Assembly: GCA_022841745.1 (NCBI GenBank)
Contig: JALHQW010000040.1
Span: 1 to 64,000 of the forward strand
Direction of reading: 5' to 3'
From: Saprospiraceae bacterium
GTDB lineage: Bacteria; Bacteroidota; Bacteroidia; Chitinophagales; Saprospiraceae
DNA: 64,000 bases
Positions within the stretch are counted from its first letter, which is position 1; each line of letters begins with the position of its first letter. Under the pieces are notes generated by a model, which searched no databases, had not been told where the DNA came from, and was given only the letters and a program-made list of their open reading frames with translations. This document shows positions 51,440 through 60,084 of the stretch, piece after piece. Made by a program: the position numbers and the translations under genes.

Positions 51440-51688
51440 ATGGAAAATACAACCTTGGCGGGCGTGAAAACAACCCTCATCATCAAGCCTTCTGAATTGG
51501 AGTTTGTGCTGAACCTGTTGGGAGCGTTGAAATTGAAGGGCCTCATTGATTTTCAGGTAGAAAAAGAGCCGGACTTGGAGCCGCCCTTCCGCCAACTCAC
51601 CGCTACGGAACTCAATGCCATCGTCGAGCGGGCTGAAAACAGCAAGGACATCTCACTCGAAGCGTTCAAAGCAAAGCACCAACTATGA
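51440..51688 (+). CDS. Antitoxin of a type II toxin-antitoxin pair
   Basis: From ATG 51440 the product has 82 residues (MENTTLAGVKTTLIIKPSELEFVLNLLGALKLKGL..AKHQL). It resembles the short, charged antitoxins that precede RelE/ParE toxins in Bacteroidota: a beta strand at the start (KTTLIIKP), helices, and a C-terminal part (LTATELNAIVERAENSKDISLEAFKAKHQL) likely to wrap the toxin. No standard DNA-binding motif is obvious. The TGA stop overlaps the toxin ATG (ATGA), which supports the pairing. It lies 107 bases after the nuclease-like gene. Confidence 0.75.
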   Translation: MENTTLAGVKTTLIIKPSELEFVLNLLGALKLKGLIDFQVEKEPDLEPPFRQLTATELNAIVERAENSKDISLEAFKAKHQL

Positions 51689-52008
51689 TTATTGGTGGCA
51701 GGGAGGTCGTTATTAAGCAGCAGTTCGATGAAATGCTGGACGAAATGCTGGCTTGGTTCCTTTCTGAAGGACACGACCAATTTGCCCAAAAATTTGTGAG
51801 GGAACTCTACGACGCTATTGTTGAAAAAATCGCCCCAAATCCAGAACGCCATACGGAATACCCTTTCAAAAAAACAGCCGACAAGAGTTACCACCGTTTC
51901 ATTTTCCGCAAAAAATACTGCGTGATTTTCAAAGTCACACCCCTGAAATTGGAAATTCTCGCCATCGTTTATTCAAAACGGGATTTGAGCAAGCTGCCGA
52001 TTGAGTAA
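51685..52008 (+). CDS. RelE/ParE-family toxin
   Basis: This 107-residue protein shows the RelE/ParE fold order: a first helix pair (FDEMLDEMLAWFLSEGHDQFAQKFVRELYDAIVEKIAPNPERHTEYPF) followed by beta strands YHRFIFRKKYCVIFKVTPLKLEILAIVYSKRDLSKL. The basic strand FIFRKKYCVIFKV and the conserved YSKRD near the end are typical of Bacteroidota ParE-like toxins. Such toxins either cleave mRNA on the ribosome or inhibit gyrase; which applies here cannot be told. The gene is translationally coupled to its antitoxin by a 4-bp overlap. Confidence 0.85.
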   Translation: MIIGGREVVIKQQFDEMLDEMLAWFLSEGHDQFAQKFVRELYDAIVEKIAPNPERHTEYPFKKTADKSYHRFIFRKKYCVIFKVTPLKLEILAIVYSKRDLSKLPIE

Positions 52009-52016
52009 ACCATTTC

Positions 52017-52024
52017 TATTTTTG
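52017..52024 (+). promoter_or_regulatory. -7 element before the TMTC-like gene
   Basis: TATTTTTG matches TAnnTTTG; the -33 partner is poor (CTG at 18 bases). The start codon is 68 bases downstream. Confidence 0.3.
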
Positions 52025-52091
52025 CCCGGCCTCAATGCCATCAACCTCAATCACCGTCAACCGTAAGCCGTCAACCGTCCACCGATAAATC

Positions 52092-54164
52092 ATGTCAAAA
52101 CGCAAACCCTCCTCCCCCGCCAAGCAACCCCTTGATGCCGGAAGCACTTCGGCCAGCAAGTTCCGCCGCAACGCCAGCATTGGCCTGTTCCTGCTCGGCT
52201 TTTTGCTCTATGCCAACAGCCTTTTCTTCGACTATGCCGTGGACGACGCCATCGTCATCTACGACAACGAGTTCACCTGCAAGGGCACGGCGGGCTTCGC
52301 AGGGCTGTTGAAATATGATACTTTCCGGGGCTTTTTCAAGGTGGAAGGCAAGGAGAAGCTCGTGTCCGGTGGGCGCTACCGCCCGCTCACGCCGCTGATG
52401 TATGCCACGGAGGTGCAGCTTTTTTCACCTAAAAAAAAGGACTTAGCAGGCCAACCCGTAAAGGATAAGGACGGCGACACAGTCTATGACCCCAACGAGG
52501 GCGGCAAATTGAACGCCGTGAAATTTGTCGGGCACCTCGTCAACGTGCTGCTCTACGGCCTGACAGGGGTCATCGTTTTTTGGTTTTTGTTGAAAATCCT
52601 TTCACCAGACGGCAAACCGTTGGGCAGTTCGGGCTTTGGGCCATTCGTGGCCTTGGCGGCGGCTGCGCTGTTCGTGGCGCACCCCATCCATACCGAGGTG
52701 GTGGCCAACGTGAAGGGTAGGGACGAAATCGTGAGCTTGCTGGGCAGTTTGGCGGCGCTGTACCTGTCGCTCAAGGCATTTTACGAAGGCAAAAATGGGC
52801 TGAACATTGCGGCGGCAGCTGCCTTCTTTTTGGCGCTGCTCTCCAAGGAAAACGCCATTACGTTCTTGGCCATCGTGCCGCTCACATACTGGTTTTTCAC
52901 GAAGGCGAGCATGGGCAAAATCGTGGTCCAGACCCTGCCTTTCATTGCTGGGGCGGCGGTTTTCCTGGTCATCCGCTTTGCCGTGCTAGGTGCCGATTTT
53001 GGTGGTGCGCCACGGGAGTTGATGAACAACCCGTTCCTAAAACTCGTTGGCAGCCAATACGTTGACTTCAGTTTTGCGGAAAAAATGGCCACCAATTTCT
53101 TCACCCTTGGCAAATATTTGGTGCTACTGCTGTTCCCCCATCCGCTTAGCCACGACTATTATCCGAGGGCGATCGAGATTATGACCTTCGGCAATGTTTC
53201 GGTCATCCTGAGCGTGTTGGTACACCTGGCGCTGCTGGTTTTTGCGCTCGTTCGCCTTCCAAAACGTGACCCCCTGAGCTACGCCATCCTGTTCTACCTC
53301 ATCACCTTGAGCATTGCCTCGAACTTCATTTTCCCCATCGGCACGAACATGAACGAGCGTTTTCTCTACATGCCGTCCATCGGTTTTGCGCTGCTGGTCG
53401 GCGTACTGGTCTATCGCATGACGGGCAGTTGGGGCAAGCCGAAAATGGCGGTCATGGCCGTGGGCGCATTGGTCATTTTGGCGCTGGGCGCAAAGACCGT
53501 GAGCCGGAACATGGCTTGGAAGGATAATTTCACGCTCTTCACCACCGATATCAAGACCGTGCCGAACAGTGCCAAATTGCGGAACGCAACCGGCGGCGAA
53601 CTCGTCGCGCAATCGCAAAAGCCAGAAAACGCCGCCCGCAAGGACGAGATGCTGAAAGAGGCTGTGGGACATTTGCAAGAGGCGATGAAAATACACCCCG
53701 GCTACAAAAATCCGTTGCTCATCATGGGCAATGCGTACAATTATTTGCAAGAGTACGAGGCCAGCATACAAGCCTACGAGCAGGCCCTGAAACTCGACCC
53801 CGAATATGGTGAAGCCAAAAACAACCTCGCCATCACGTACCGACAGGCAGGGCAGTTTTATGGGGAGAAAAAAGGCGACCTCGCTAAGGCATTGCAGTAC
53901 CTTGGCAAAGCCTACGAACTTAACCCGAACGAGTACGAGACGCTGCGCCTGCTCGGCGTGGCCAACGGCGTGAGCGGCAACTCCGCTAAGGCCATCGAGT
54001 TTTTCACAAAGGCATTGGAAAAAGAGCCAAAGCTCGCCGCCGCCTACTACAACCTTTCGGCTGCCTACGGCAATGCGGGGCAAATGGACAAGGCAGGGGA
54101 GTTCATGGCGAAGGCAAAGGAGTTGAACCCGAATATTGAGGCGGAGATGCGGGGAGGGAAATAA
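52092..54164 (+). CDS. TMTC-like membrane protein with TPR repeats
   Basis: The 690-residue protein has about ten membrane spans in its first 470 residues and tetratricopeptide repeats in the last 200. The membrane part resembles the GT-C type TMTC family (DUF1736): VDDAIVIYDNEF near residue 50 with the acidic pair expected in the first loop, HPIHTEVVANVKGRDEIVSLLGSLAALYLSLKAFY near 195, and YLVLLLFPHPLSHDYYPRAIE near 340. The TPRs are clear in the form HPGYKNPLLIMGNAYNYLQEYEASIQAYEQALKLDPEYGEAKNNLAITY and NPNEYETLRLLGVANGVSGNSAKAIEFFTKALEKEPKLAAAYYNLS. By analogy it may transfer mannose from a lipid donor to proteins. No partner gene is adjacent. Confidence 0.8.
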   Translation: MSKRKPSSPAKQPLDAGSTSASKFRRNASIGLFLLGFLLYANSLFFDYAVDDAIVIYDNEFTCKGTAGFAGLLKYDTFRGFFKVEGKEKLVSGGRYRPLTPLMYATEVQLFSPKKKDLAGQPVKDKDGDTVYDPNEGGKLNAVKFVGHLVNVLLYGLTGVIVFWFLLKILSPDGKPLGSSGFGPFVALAAAALFVAHPIHTEVVANVKGRDEIVSLLGSLAALYLSLKAFYEGKNGLNIAAAAAFFLALLSKENAITFLAIVPLTYWFFTKASMGKIVVQTLPFIAGAAVFLVIRFAVLGADFGGAPRELMNNPFLKLVGSQYVDFSFAEKMATNFFTLGKYLVLLLFPHPLSHDYYPRAIEIMTFGNVSVILSVLVHLALLVFALVRLPKRDPLSYAILFYLITLSIASNFIFPIGTNMNERFLYMPSIGFALLVGVLVYRMTGSWGKPKMAVMAVGALVILALGAKTVSRNMAWKDNFTLFTTDIKTVPNSAKLRNATGGELVAQSQKPENAARKDEMLKEAVGHLQEAMKIHPGYKNPLLIMGNAYNYLQEYEASIQAYEQALKLDPEYGEAKNNLAITYRQAGQFYGEKKGDLAKALQYLGKAYELNPNEYETLRLLGVANGVSGNSAKAIEFFTKALEKEPKLAAAYYNLSAAYGNAGQMDKAGEFMAKAKELNPNIEAEMRGGK

Positions 54165-54343
54165 TATTTATGTAATTTTAAAATTGAATTTTAAATCTAT
54201 ATAAATCTGACAGAACAGCTACCTATGGCTGATTTTAGTGCTAAGGCCAACAGATTGAGTTTTGACGAGGTTTTAAGGCTTCACCCAAAACCTTGCTCCC
54301 TCCTCAATCAGTTAAAAAACATAGTAGCAGGAAACAAAATACC

Positions 54344-55468
54344 ATGCGTCCACTCATACCATTCTTCCTGTTTTGTTGTTGGCTAACCCCCTCCATTGCA
54401 CAGCAAACCGAATTTGCCATCATCGCCTACTATGCGGGCAATGACAAGGCCATTGACGGCTACCCCGTCGAGAAACTGACCCATATCATTTACAGTTTTT
54501 GCCACCTGAAGGGCAACCAACTGGCCGTTGACAGCCCAGTGGACAGCCTGACCATCAGGCGCTTGGTATCGCTGAAAGCACAGAACCCTAAACTGAAAGT
54601 TTATCTCTCGCTGGGCGGATGGGGTGGGTGCAAATCTTGCTCGGAAGTGTTTTCGACCAAAAAAGGCCGGAGGCAGTTTTCAAAATCCGTGAAGAAATTG
54701 CTCAAGGAATACCAAACCGACGGCATAGACCTGGACTGGGAATACCCGGCCATAGAAGGGCATCCTGGTCACCCTTGGAAGCCTGCCGACCGGCCCAATT
54801 TCACCCAATTGGTCGAGCGGCTGCGAAAAGACCTCGGCTGGGGCCACGAGTTGAGCTTTGCCGCTGGCGGCTTCACCAAGTTCTTGGAGGAATCCATCGA
54901 ATGGGGCAAGGTGATGCCGTTGCTCGATTATGTGAACGTGATGAGCTACGACCTTGTGCATGGCTACAGCACGGTGACGGGCCACCACACGCCGCTTTAT
55001 TCCACCAAGGAGCAGGCTCAATCAACCGACCGGGCCGTGCGCTTTTTGGACTCCATTGGTGTGCCAATGAAAAAGGTCATCATCGGGGCAGCGTTTTATG
55101 GCAGGGTTTGGGAGAATGTCGCCAACGTCAACAACGGATTGTACCAGGCGGGCAAATTCAAACGGGGCGTATCGTTCAACGCTATGCAAAAATTCATGCA
55201 AGAGCACCCCGGATTTCGGCAATACTGGGATGATGTTGCGCAAGCACCATACTTATACAATATGGACAAACAACTCTTCCTCACCCACGACAACCCACGT
55301 TCCGTTTCCCTGAAAACAAAATACGCAAAAGAAAAAGGGCTGGGTGGCATCATGTTCTGGCAGTTGGCGGAGGACATTCCAACCAAAGTGAAACTGGAAC
55401 GGAAGGAAGGGGAAAAAACCGAAAGCCTGCTCGACGCCATTTACAAAGCGGCGCATCATGCCAACTAA
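54344..55468 (+). CDS. GH18 chitinase-like glycoside hydrolase
   Basis: The ATG at 54344 gives 374 residues with a signal peptide (MRPLIPFFLFCCWLTPSIAQ); the longer frame would begin at TTG and put 17 polar residues in front of it. A complete GH18 barrel follows, starting with FAIIAYYAGNDKAIDGYPVEKLTHIIYSF. The catalytic motif is DGIDLDWE (D126, D129, D131, acid E133), and the barrel motifs YLSLGGWGGC, YVNVMSYDL, IGAAFYGRVW and GGIMFWQLAED are present. It should hydrolyse beta-1,4-GlcNAc polymers such as chitin, outside the cytoplasm. No carbohydrate-binding module or T9SS tail is seen. There is no neighbouring chitin-uptake gene. Confidence 0.93.
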   Translation: MRPLIPFFLFCCWLTPSIAQQTEFAIIAYYAGNDKAIDGYPVEKLTHIIYSFCHLKGNQLAVDSPVDSLTIRRLVSLKAQNPKLKVYLSLGGWGGCKSCSEVFSTKKGRRQFSKSVKKLLKEYQTDGIDLDWEYPAIEGHPGHPWKPADRPNFTQLVERLRKDLGWGHELSFAAGGFTKFLEESIEWGKVMPLLDYVNVMSYDLVHGYSTVTGHHTPLYSTKEQAQSTDRAVRFLDSIGVPMKKVIIGAAFYGRVWENVANVNNGLYQAGKFKRGVSFNAMQKFMQEHPGFRQYWDDVAQAPYLYNMDKQLFLTHDNPRSVSLKTKYAKEKGLGGIMFWQLAEDIPTKVKLERKEGEKTESLLDAIYKAAHHAN

Positions 55469-55524
55469 ATTGCTCATTGTTGTTCATTTTTTATGCCTCC
55501 GCAACTAAGCATGCAGCCCAAGCG

Positions 55525-55555
55525 TTTGAGTCTGGTCTTTTAATGCTTATTTTTG
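55525..55555 (+). promoter_or_regulatory. Promoter of the DUF4175 gene
   Basis: TTTG (55525-55528), then 19 bases, then TATTTTTG (55548-55555): a full match to the Bacteroidota consensus with good spacing. The leader to ATG 55690 is about 128 bases and includes the CCGAAAACCTC repeat. Confidence 0.6.
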
Positions 55556-55599
55556 GCCTACATCAATGGAGAGGATTTTGCAGTAAAAGACAGCCACTA

Positions 55600-55680
55600 C
55601 CCGAAAACCTCAAAACCCGAAAACCTCAAAACCTCAAAACCCGAAAACCTCAAAACCTCAAAACCCGAAAACCTTAAACC
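55600..55680 (+). repeat. CCCGAAAACCTCAAAA tandem repeat leader
   Basis: Units of 8 bases (CCCGAAAA, CCTCAAAA) are arranged in a 16-base and then two 24-base periods, ending ten bases before the DUF4175 start codon. The composition is A/C only apart from G in CCCGAAAA, as in the leader at 49348-49399. Confidence 0.7.
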
Positions 55681-55689
55681 TATAGTACC

Positions 55690-58600
55690 ATGTCGCACAA
55701 GGATAATTACCAACTGCTCATCGAAAAGCTCGACCAGTTCATCAGGAAGTACTACGTGAACCAACTGATACGTGGGAGCCTGTACAGCCTGGCGCTGCTG
55801 CTGCTGCTGTTCCTCGGCCTCAACTTCCTGGAGTACCATTTCTACTTCAAGCCGGGCACGAGGCAGGCGCTGTTCTTTTCCTTTATCGGCATTTCCGGGG
55901 TGGCGCTGGCCATTTGGGTGGCATTGCCGCTGCTGCACTATTTCCGGCTGGGCAAGGTGATTTCGCATGAAAAAGCGGCGAGCATCATCGGCAACCATTT
56001 CACCGACGTGAAGGATAAGTTGCTGAATATCTTGCAGTTGAAGTCGCAGGCGGATACCAATACGGTGAGCCGTGACCTGATTTTGGCGAGCATCAACCAA
56101 AAGTCGGAGGAGGTGAAGCCCGTGCCCTTCCAGCGGGCCATTGACCTTGCGCAGAACCGCAAATACCTCAAGTACGCCCTGCCACCGCTCCTCCTTTTGA
56201 TTGTGGTGTTGTTTGCAGCGCCGAGCCTCATCACAGACAGCACGGGCAGGTTGATAAAATTCAACTCGGAGTTTGAAAAGCCAGCCCCGTTCCGCTTTGT
56301 GGTGAACGAGGACAGCCTGAACGTGGTGCAGTTTGGCGAATACCCCCTGACGGTCAAGGTTGAGGGCGATGCATTGCCCAACGAAGCCTTCATTGACATT
56401 GACAATATCCAGTACCGCCTGACGAAAATAGATAACAGCACTTTCGCCTATACTTTTAGCAATGTGGCGAAGGACACCGAGTTCCGCTTCTTGTCCGGGG
56501 CCATTGAGTCGAAGGGCTATACGCTGGAAGTGCTCGAAAAGCCGAACATCGTCGGCTTTGAAGTTAAATTGGACTATCCGGCCTACGTCGGCCGCTCGGA
56601 CGAGGAACTGAAAAGCACGGGCGACCTCGTGGTGCCCGCCGGGACGAATATTGACTGGATTTTCAATTCGCAATTCACCGACAATATTTCCATCCGCTTC
56701 GCAAACGCTTCGCAAACGGTGGAAACGAAGCGCTTTTCCGATGAGCTTTTTACCTTTAAGAAAAGGGCGCTGAAGGACGAGATTTACCGCCTCTATATTT
56801 CAAACAACGACCTACCCAACGCAGACTCGGTGACATACAGCATCACCGTGGTGCCGGATTTGTACCCGACTATCAAGGCGGAGAAGTTCGAGGACAGCAC
56901 CAACGCCAAGGTGCTCTACTTCGCTGGCGATGCAACCGACGACTACGGTCTGCTCGGCCTTTCATTTAATTATAGGGTAAAAAATGGTGGCAAAGAAGGC
57001 CCGTTGAAGACGCTGAAATTGCCAAAATCGGAGGGCAAAAGCACGGCTTTCCGCCACATCTTCGACCTGAACGAGCTTGGCCTCAAGCCCGGCGACGAAG
57101 TGACCTATTACTTCGAGGTCTTCGACAATGATGGCGTGAACGGCAGCAAATCGAGCCGTACCACGCTGATGGTCTTCGCCATGCCGACCTTGGAGGAGAT
57201 GGAGAAAAAGCAGGAAGAAAACAGCGAACAAGTCAAGGACAACCTCGAAAAGGCCATCAAGGAGAGCCAGAAAATACAGGAGGAGATGAACAAGCTGCGC
57301 GACAAGGTCTTGCAGCAAAAGGACATGGACTGGCAGACCCGCAAGGAACTCGAAAAACTGCTGGAGCGCCAGAAAGAACTGCAAAAGCAGATAGACGAAG
57401 CGAAGGAAAAGTTCAAGGAAAACCTCGAACAGCAGCAGGAGATGGAGCAGCCCAGCGAGCAGATGCAGGAGAAGCAAGAGCAGATGGAAAAGCTCATGGA
57501 GGAGACCATGGACGACGAGATGAAGGAACTGATGAAGAAAATAGAGGAACTGCTGCAAGAGATGAACAAGGACCAAGCCCTCGAACAAATGGAGGAGATG
57601 AAGGACCAGCAGGAGCAGAAGGAAAAGGACATGGACCGGATGCTGGAGCTTTACAAGCAATTGGAGTTTGAGTATGAAATGGAGAAGACCATTGACAAGC
57701 TGAACGAACTGGCCGAAGAACAGGAGAAGCTCAGCGAAGAAACCGAGAAGGCCGACCAGAACGACCAACAGCAATCGGCTGAGGAGCAGAAGAAAGAGCA
57801 GGAAGAACTTGCCGAGAAGCAGGAGGAACTGAACAAGAAGATGGAAGAAATCTCCAAGAAGATGGAAGAGCTTGAGAAGAAGAACGAGGAGATGCAGAAC
57901 AAAAAGGACTTCGACCAGCAGAAGGAAGAGCAGGAGTCCATCAAGCAAGACCAGAAGGACAGCAAGCAGAATATCCAGAAAAAGGACAACCAAAAGGCTG
58001 GCCGCAAGCAGAAAAGCGCCTCCAAGAAGATGAAGGAAATGGCTGAGCAGATGCAATCCTCGATGCAGGGCCAAGAGCAGGAGCAAATGGAGGAGGATCT
58101 GAAGGCATTGCGGCAGCTACTCGAAAATATCACGACCCTGTCCTTTGAGCAAGAGGAGGTGATGGACAATTTCAACCCAATTGAAATCAACACGCCCCGC
58201 TACGTGACGCTCACGCAGGAGCAGAAGAAGATTCAGGACGACTTCAAAATCGTGGAGGACAGCCTCTACGCCCTCGCCAAGCGGGTGGCGCAGATGGAGA
58301 CCTTCATCACCGACAAGGTGGGCGAGATAAAGGACAATATGCGCAAGGGCCTCGACCACCTTGAGCAGCGCCAGAAACCCAATGCAGCGGAGCAGCAGCA
58401 GCGGGCCATGAAGAACCTCAACGACCTTGCGCTCATGCTCAGCGAGGTCATGCAGCAGATGCAGATGCAGATGTCGAGCGGGATGCCTGGCAGCCAGATG
58501 TGCAGCAAGCCCGGCGGCAGCAAGGGCAAGGACGGAAAGGAACCGAAAGACACCCCAGCCTCCGAAGGCCAGCAGAAGCTGAACGAGGACATGAAGAAAA

Positions 58601-59106
58601 TGGGCAAAGGCCAAAAAGGTGGCAAGGAGGGCAAAGAAGGCGATGGCGGCAAGGAGGGCAGCGAGGGCGAGAACCCCAGCAGCAAGGAATTTGCCCAGAT
58701 GGCCGCCCGACAGGCCGCATTGCGCAAGCAACTGGAAGCCAAGCAAAAGGCCATGAAAGAGCAGGGCAAGGGCGACAAGGAACTTCAGGACATCATTGAC
58801 CAGATGAACAAAATCGAGAAGGAGTTGGTGAACAAGCGCCTCAGCAACGAATTGCTCAAGCGCCAGCAAGACATCCTCACCCGCCTCCTTGAACACGAGC
58901 GGGCCGAGCGCCAGCGTGACCAAGACAATAAGCGCAAATCGGAATCCGCCGAGGACAAGGAGCGCAAGATGCCGCCATCGCTCGAAGAGTACATCAAGAA
59001 GCGGGAGGCCGAAATCGAGCAGTACAAGACGGTCAACCCGTCGCTCAAGCCTTATTATAAGAACCTGGTAGAGGAGTACTACAAGTCGTTGAAGGGGACT
59101 AAGTAA
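55690..59106 (+). CDS. DUF4175-family membrane protein with very long coiled coil
   Basis: The 1138-residue protein has three membrane spans in its first 180 residues (LIRGSLYSLALLLLLFLGLNFL, ALFFSFIGISGVALAIWVALPLL, YALPPLLLLIVVLFAAPSLI), a beta-rich extracytoplasmic region (about 190-495), and then about 400 residues (500-900) of almost uninterrupted E/K/Q/M-rich coiled coil with QMEKLMEE, EEQKKEQEEL and similar heptads. A Gly/Lys-rich linker (about 940-1000, GKEGKEGDGGKEGSEG) and a last helical part follow. This fits DUF4175 of Bacteroidota, whose function is unknown. A strong terminator follows 20 bases after the stop, and a good promoter precedes it, so it is a single-gene unit. Confidence 0.85.
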   Translation: MSHKDNYQLLIEKLDQFIRKYYVNQLIRGSLYSLALLLLLFLGLNFLEYHFYFKPGTRQALFFSFIGISGVALAIWVALPLLHYFRLGKVISHEKAASIIGNHFTDVKDKLLNILQLKSQADTNTVSRDLILASINQKSEEVKPVPFQRAIDLAQNRKYLKYALPPLLLLIVVLFAAPSLITDSTGRLIKFNSEFEKPAPFRFVVNEDSLNVVQFGEYPLTVKVEGDALPNEAFIDIDNIQYRLTKIDNSTFAYTFSNVAKDTEFRFLSGAIESKGYTLEVLEKPNIVGFEVKLDYPAYVGRSDEELKSTGDLVVPAGTNIDWIFNSQFTDNISIRFANASQTVETKRFSDELFTFKKRALKDEIYRLYISNNDLPNADSVTYSITVVPDLYPTIKAEKFEDSTNAKVLYFAGDATDDYGLLGLSFNYRVKNGGKEGPLKTLKLPKSEGKSTAFRHIFDLNELGLKPGDEVTYYFEVFDNDGVNGSKSSRTTLMVFAMPTLEEMEKKQEENSEQVKDNLEKAIKESQKIQEEMNKLRDKVLQQKDMDWQTRKELEKLLERQKELQKQIDEAKEKFKENLEQQQEMEQPSEQMQEKQEQMEKLMEETMDDEMKELMKKIEELLQEMNKDQALEQMEEMKDQQEQKEKDMDRMLELYKQLEFEYEMEKTIDKLNELAEEQEKLSEETEKADQNDQQQSAEEQKKEQEELAEKQEELNKKMEEISKKMEELEKKNEEMQNKKDFDQQKEEQESIKQDQKDSKQNIQKKDNQKAGRKQKSASKKMKEMAEQMQSSMQGQEQEQMEEDLKALRQLLENITTLSFEQEEVMDNFNPIEINTPRYVTLTQEQKKIQDDFKIVEDSLYALAKRVAQMETFITDKVGEIKDNMRKGLDHLEQRQKPNAAEQQQRAMKNLNDLALMLSEVMQQMQMQMSSGMPGSQMCSKPGGSKGKDGKEPKDTPASEGQQKLNEDMKKMGKGQKGGKEGKEGDGGKEGSEGENPSSKEFAQMAARQAALRKQLEAKQKAMKEQGKGDKELQDIIDQMNKIEKELVNKRLSNELLKRQQDILTRLLEHERAERQRDQDNKRKSESAEDKERKMPPSLEEYIKKREAEIEQYKTVNPSLKPYYKNLVEEYYKSLKGTK

Positions 59107-59126
59107 AACGTTTCCAACCCAAAATG

Positions 59127-59167
59127 AAAAAGCGGCGACGGCATATTTGATGCCGTCGCCGCTTTTT
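59127..59167 (+). terminator. Strong terminator of the DUF4175 gene
   Basis: An 18-bp perfect stem with core GCGGCGACGGCAT / ATGCCGTCGCCGC, a loop of ATTTG and a run of six T make this the clearest intrinsic terminator in the window. Confidence 0.9.
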
Positions 59168-59183
59168 TACTTTATAGTTTAAT

Positions 59184-59368
59184 CATTGGTTCGTGAAGGT
59201 TTCAGGTTTCATGGGGTTTCAGGTTTTACGGGAGCACCTGCTGGAATCATTTTTTAGAAAGTTGTTTAGGCAAACAAACCGTCTCAAAAATGCGATGCAC
59301 TAGTAATTGAGCCAAGAATCCCGTGAAACCTGAAATCCCATGAAACCTGAAACCTTCACGAACCATTG
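59184..59368. mobile_element. 185-bp diverged relative of the 163-bp inverted-repeat element (copy D)
   Basis: The ends are CATTGGTTCGTGAAGGTTT and AAACCTTCACGAACCATTG, so the terminal inverted repeat matches that of copies A-C. The interior differs: it has GTTTCAGGTTTCATGGGGTTTCAGG on the left and a matching inverted run on the right, and only AATCATTTTTTA reminds of the others. It abuts the stop codon of the SRPBCC gene. Confidence 0.6.
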
Positions 59369-59839
59369 TTAAGCCAAAGCACTTTTTTGTAAAAGCCTAT
59401 TTTTCAGGCCAATATAGCCTGCCTTCATCACCTTGTCGTGGTTCCAGGTGAAAATGGGCTTTGCAATTGGGGCGAGCAGGCGCATCCATGTCTTGGTGGT
59501 GTTCACGAGCCAGTCGTATTGAACAGTTGTTTTGCCGTTTTCGGAAGAAAAAGTCCAGATTCCTTTGCCTTTCAGCTCCCCGAAAGCACGGCCCTCCATC
59601 CGCTTGAACCGCTCAAGTCCAGTGAGTTCGGAGTCAAATGTGAGGGTGTAGGGCAGGGCCGTTTTCCAAGTGATACGGCGAATGGAGTTGATTTCATCCA
59701 CATCACCGGGCTGCAAAAGCTCCACCTTGGCGACGTATTTCCACCAACTTGGCCAGGCATCCATTTGTTTGATTTCATGCCAAACCTCTCCCAGAGGTGC
59801 TTCAAACTCCCAGATGGTAATGAATTGATATTCAGGCAT
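59369..59839 (-). CDS. SRPBCC-family protein
   Basis: The ATG at 59839 yields 156 residues (MPEYQFITIWEFEAPLGEVWHEIKQMDAWPSWWKYVAKVELLQ), the standard opening of the polyketide-cyclase/SRPBCC fold; the frame open to 59920 would translate part of repeat copy B. The remainder has YTLTFDSELTGLERFKRMEGRAFGELKGKGIWTF and TTVQYDWLVNTTKTWMRLLAPIAKPIFTWNHDKVMKAGYIGLKNRLL, where the last helix closes the cavity. No signal peptide is present. The ligand is unknown. It is flanked on both sides by inverted-repeat elements (D directly after its stop, B about 20 bases upstream of its start). Confidence 0.85.
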   Translation of the reverse strand: MPEYQFITIWEFEAPLGEVWHEIKQMDAWPSWWKYVAKVELLQPGDVDEINSIRRITWKTALPYTLTFDSELTGLERFKRMEGRAFGELKGKGIWTFSSENGKTTVQYDWLVNTTKTWMRLLAPIAKPIFTWNHDKVMKAGYIGLKNRLLQKSALA

Positions 59840-59859
59840 AATAATAGGGTTTATAAGTT

Positions 59860-60022
59860 CAATGGTTCGTGAAGTTATAAGGTTCTGGGGTTTTAGGGTT
59901 TGGGGGCAAAACCTAACCACAAATCATTTTTGAAAGGATTGAAAACCTAACCAACCATTTCAAAAACAGCTATTAGGCCACAACCTTAGAACCCCAGAAC
60001 CCGAAAACTTCACGAACCATTG
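59860..60022 (+). mobile_element. 163-bp terminal-inverted-repeat element, copy B
   Basis: It starts CAATGGTTCGTGAAG and ends CTTCACGAACCATTG, a perfect 15-bp terminal inverted repeat. The interior follows copy A in the same orientation (GGGGCAAAACCTAA, AAATCATTTTTGA, CAACCTTAGAAC) with more substitutions. The length is identical to copies A and C. Confidence 0.7.
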
Positions 60023-60084
60023 TGAGTTGAATAAAGCAATGATAGGCAACCAAACGCTTTCTTCTCATTGTACTTGATTCAACA

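Noticed and set aside
55600-55680. CRISPR-like array
   Set aside because: The repeat units are 8 bases, directly contiguous and without spacers, and there are no cas genes in the window; it is a simple tandem repeat.
56962-58086. 374-codon Leu-rich frame antisense to the DUF4175 gene
   Set aside because: It is the complement of the Glu/Lys/Gln coiled-coil codons (GAG/AAG/CAG read as CTC/CTT/CTG); composition explains its length and it has no domain or promoter of its own.
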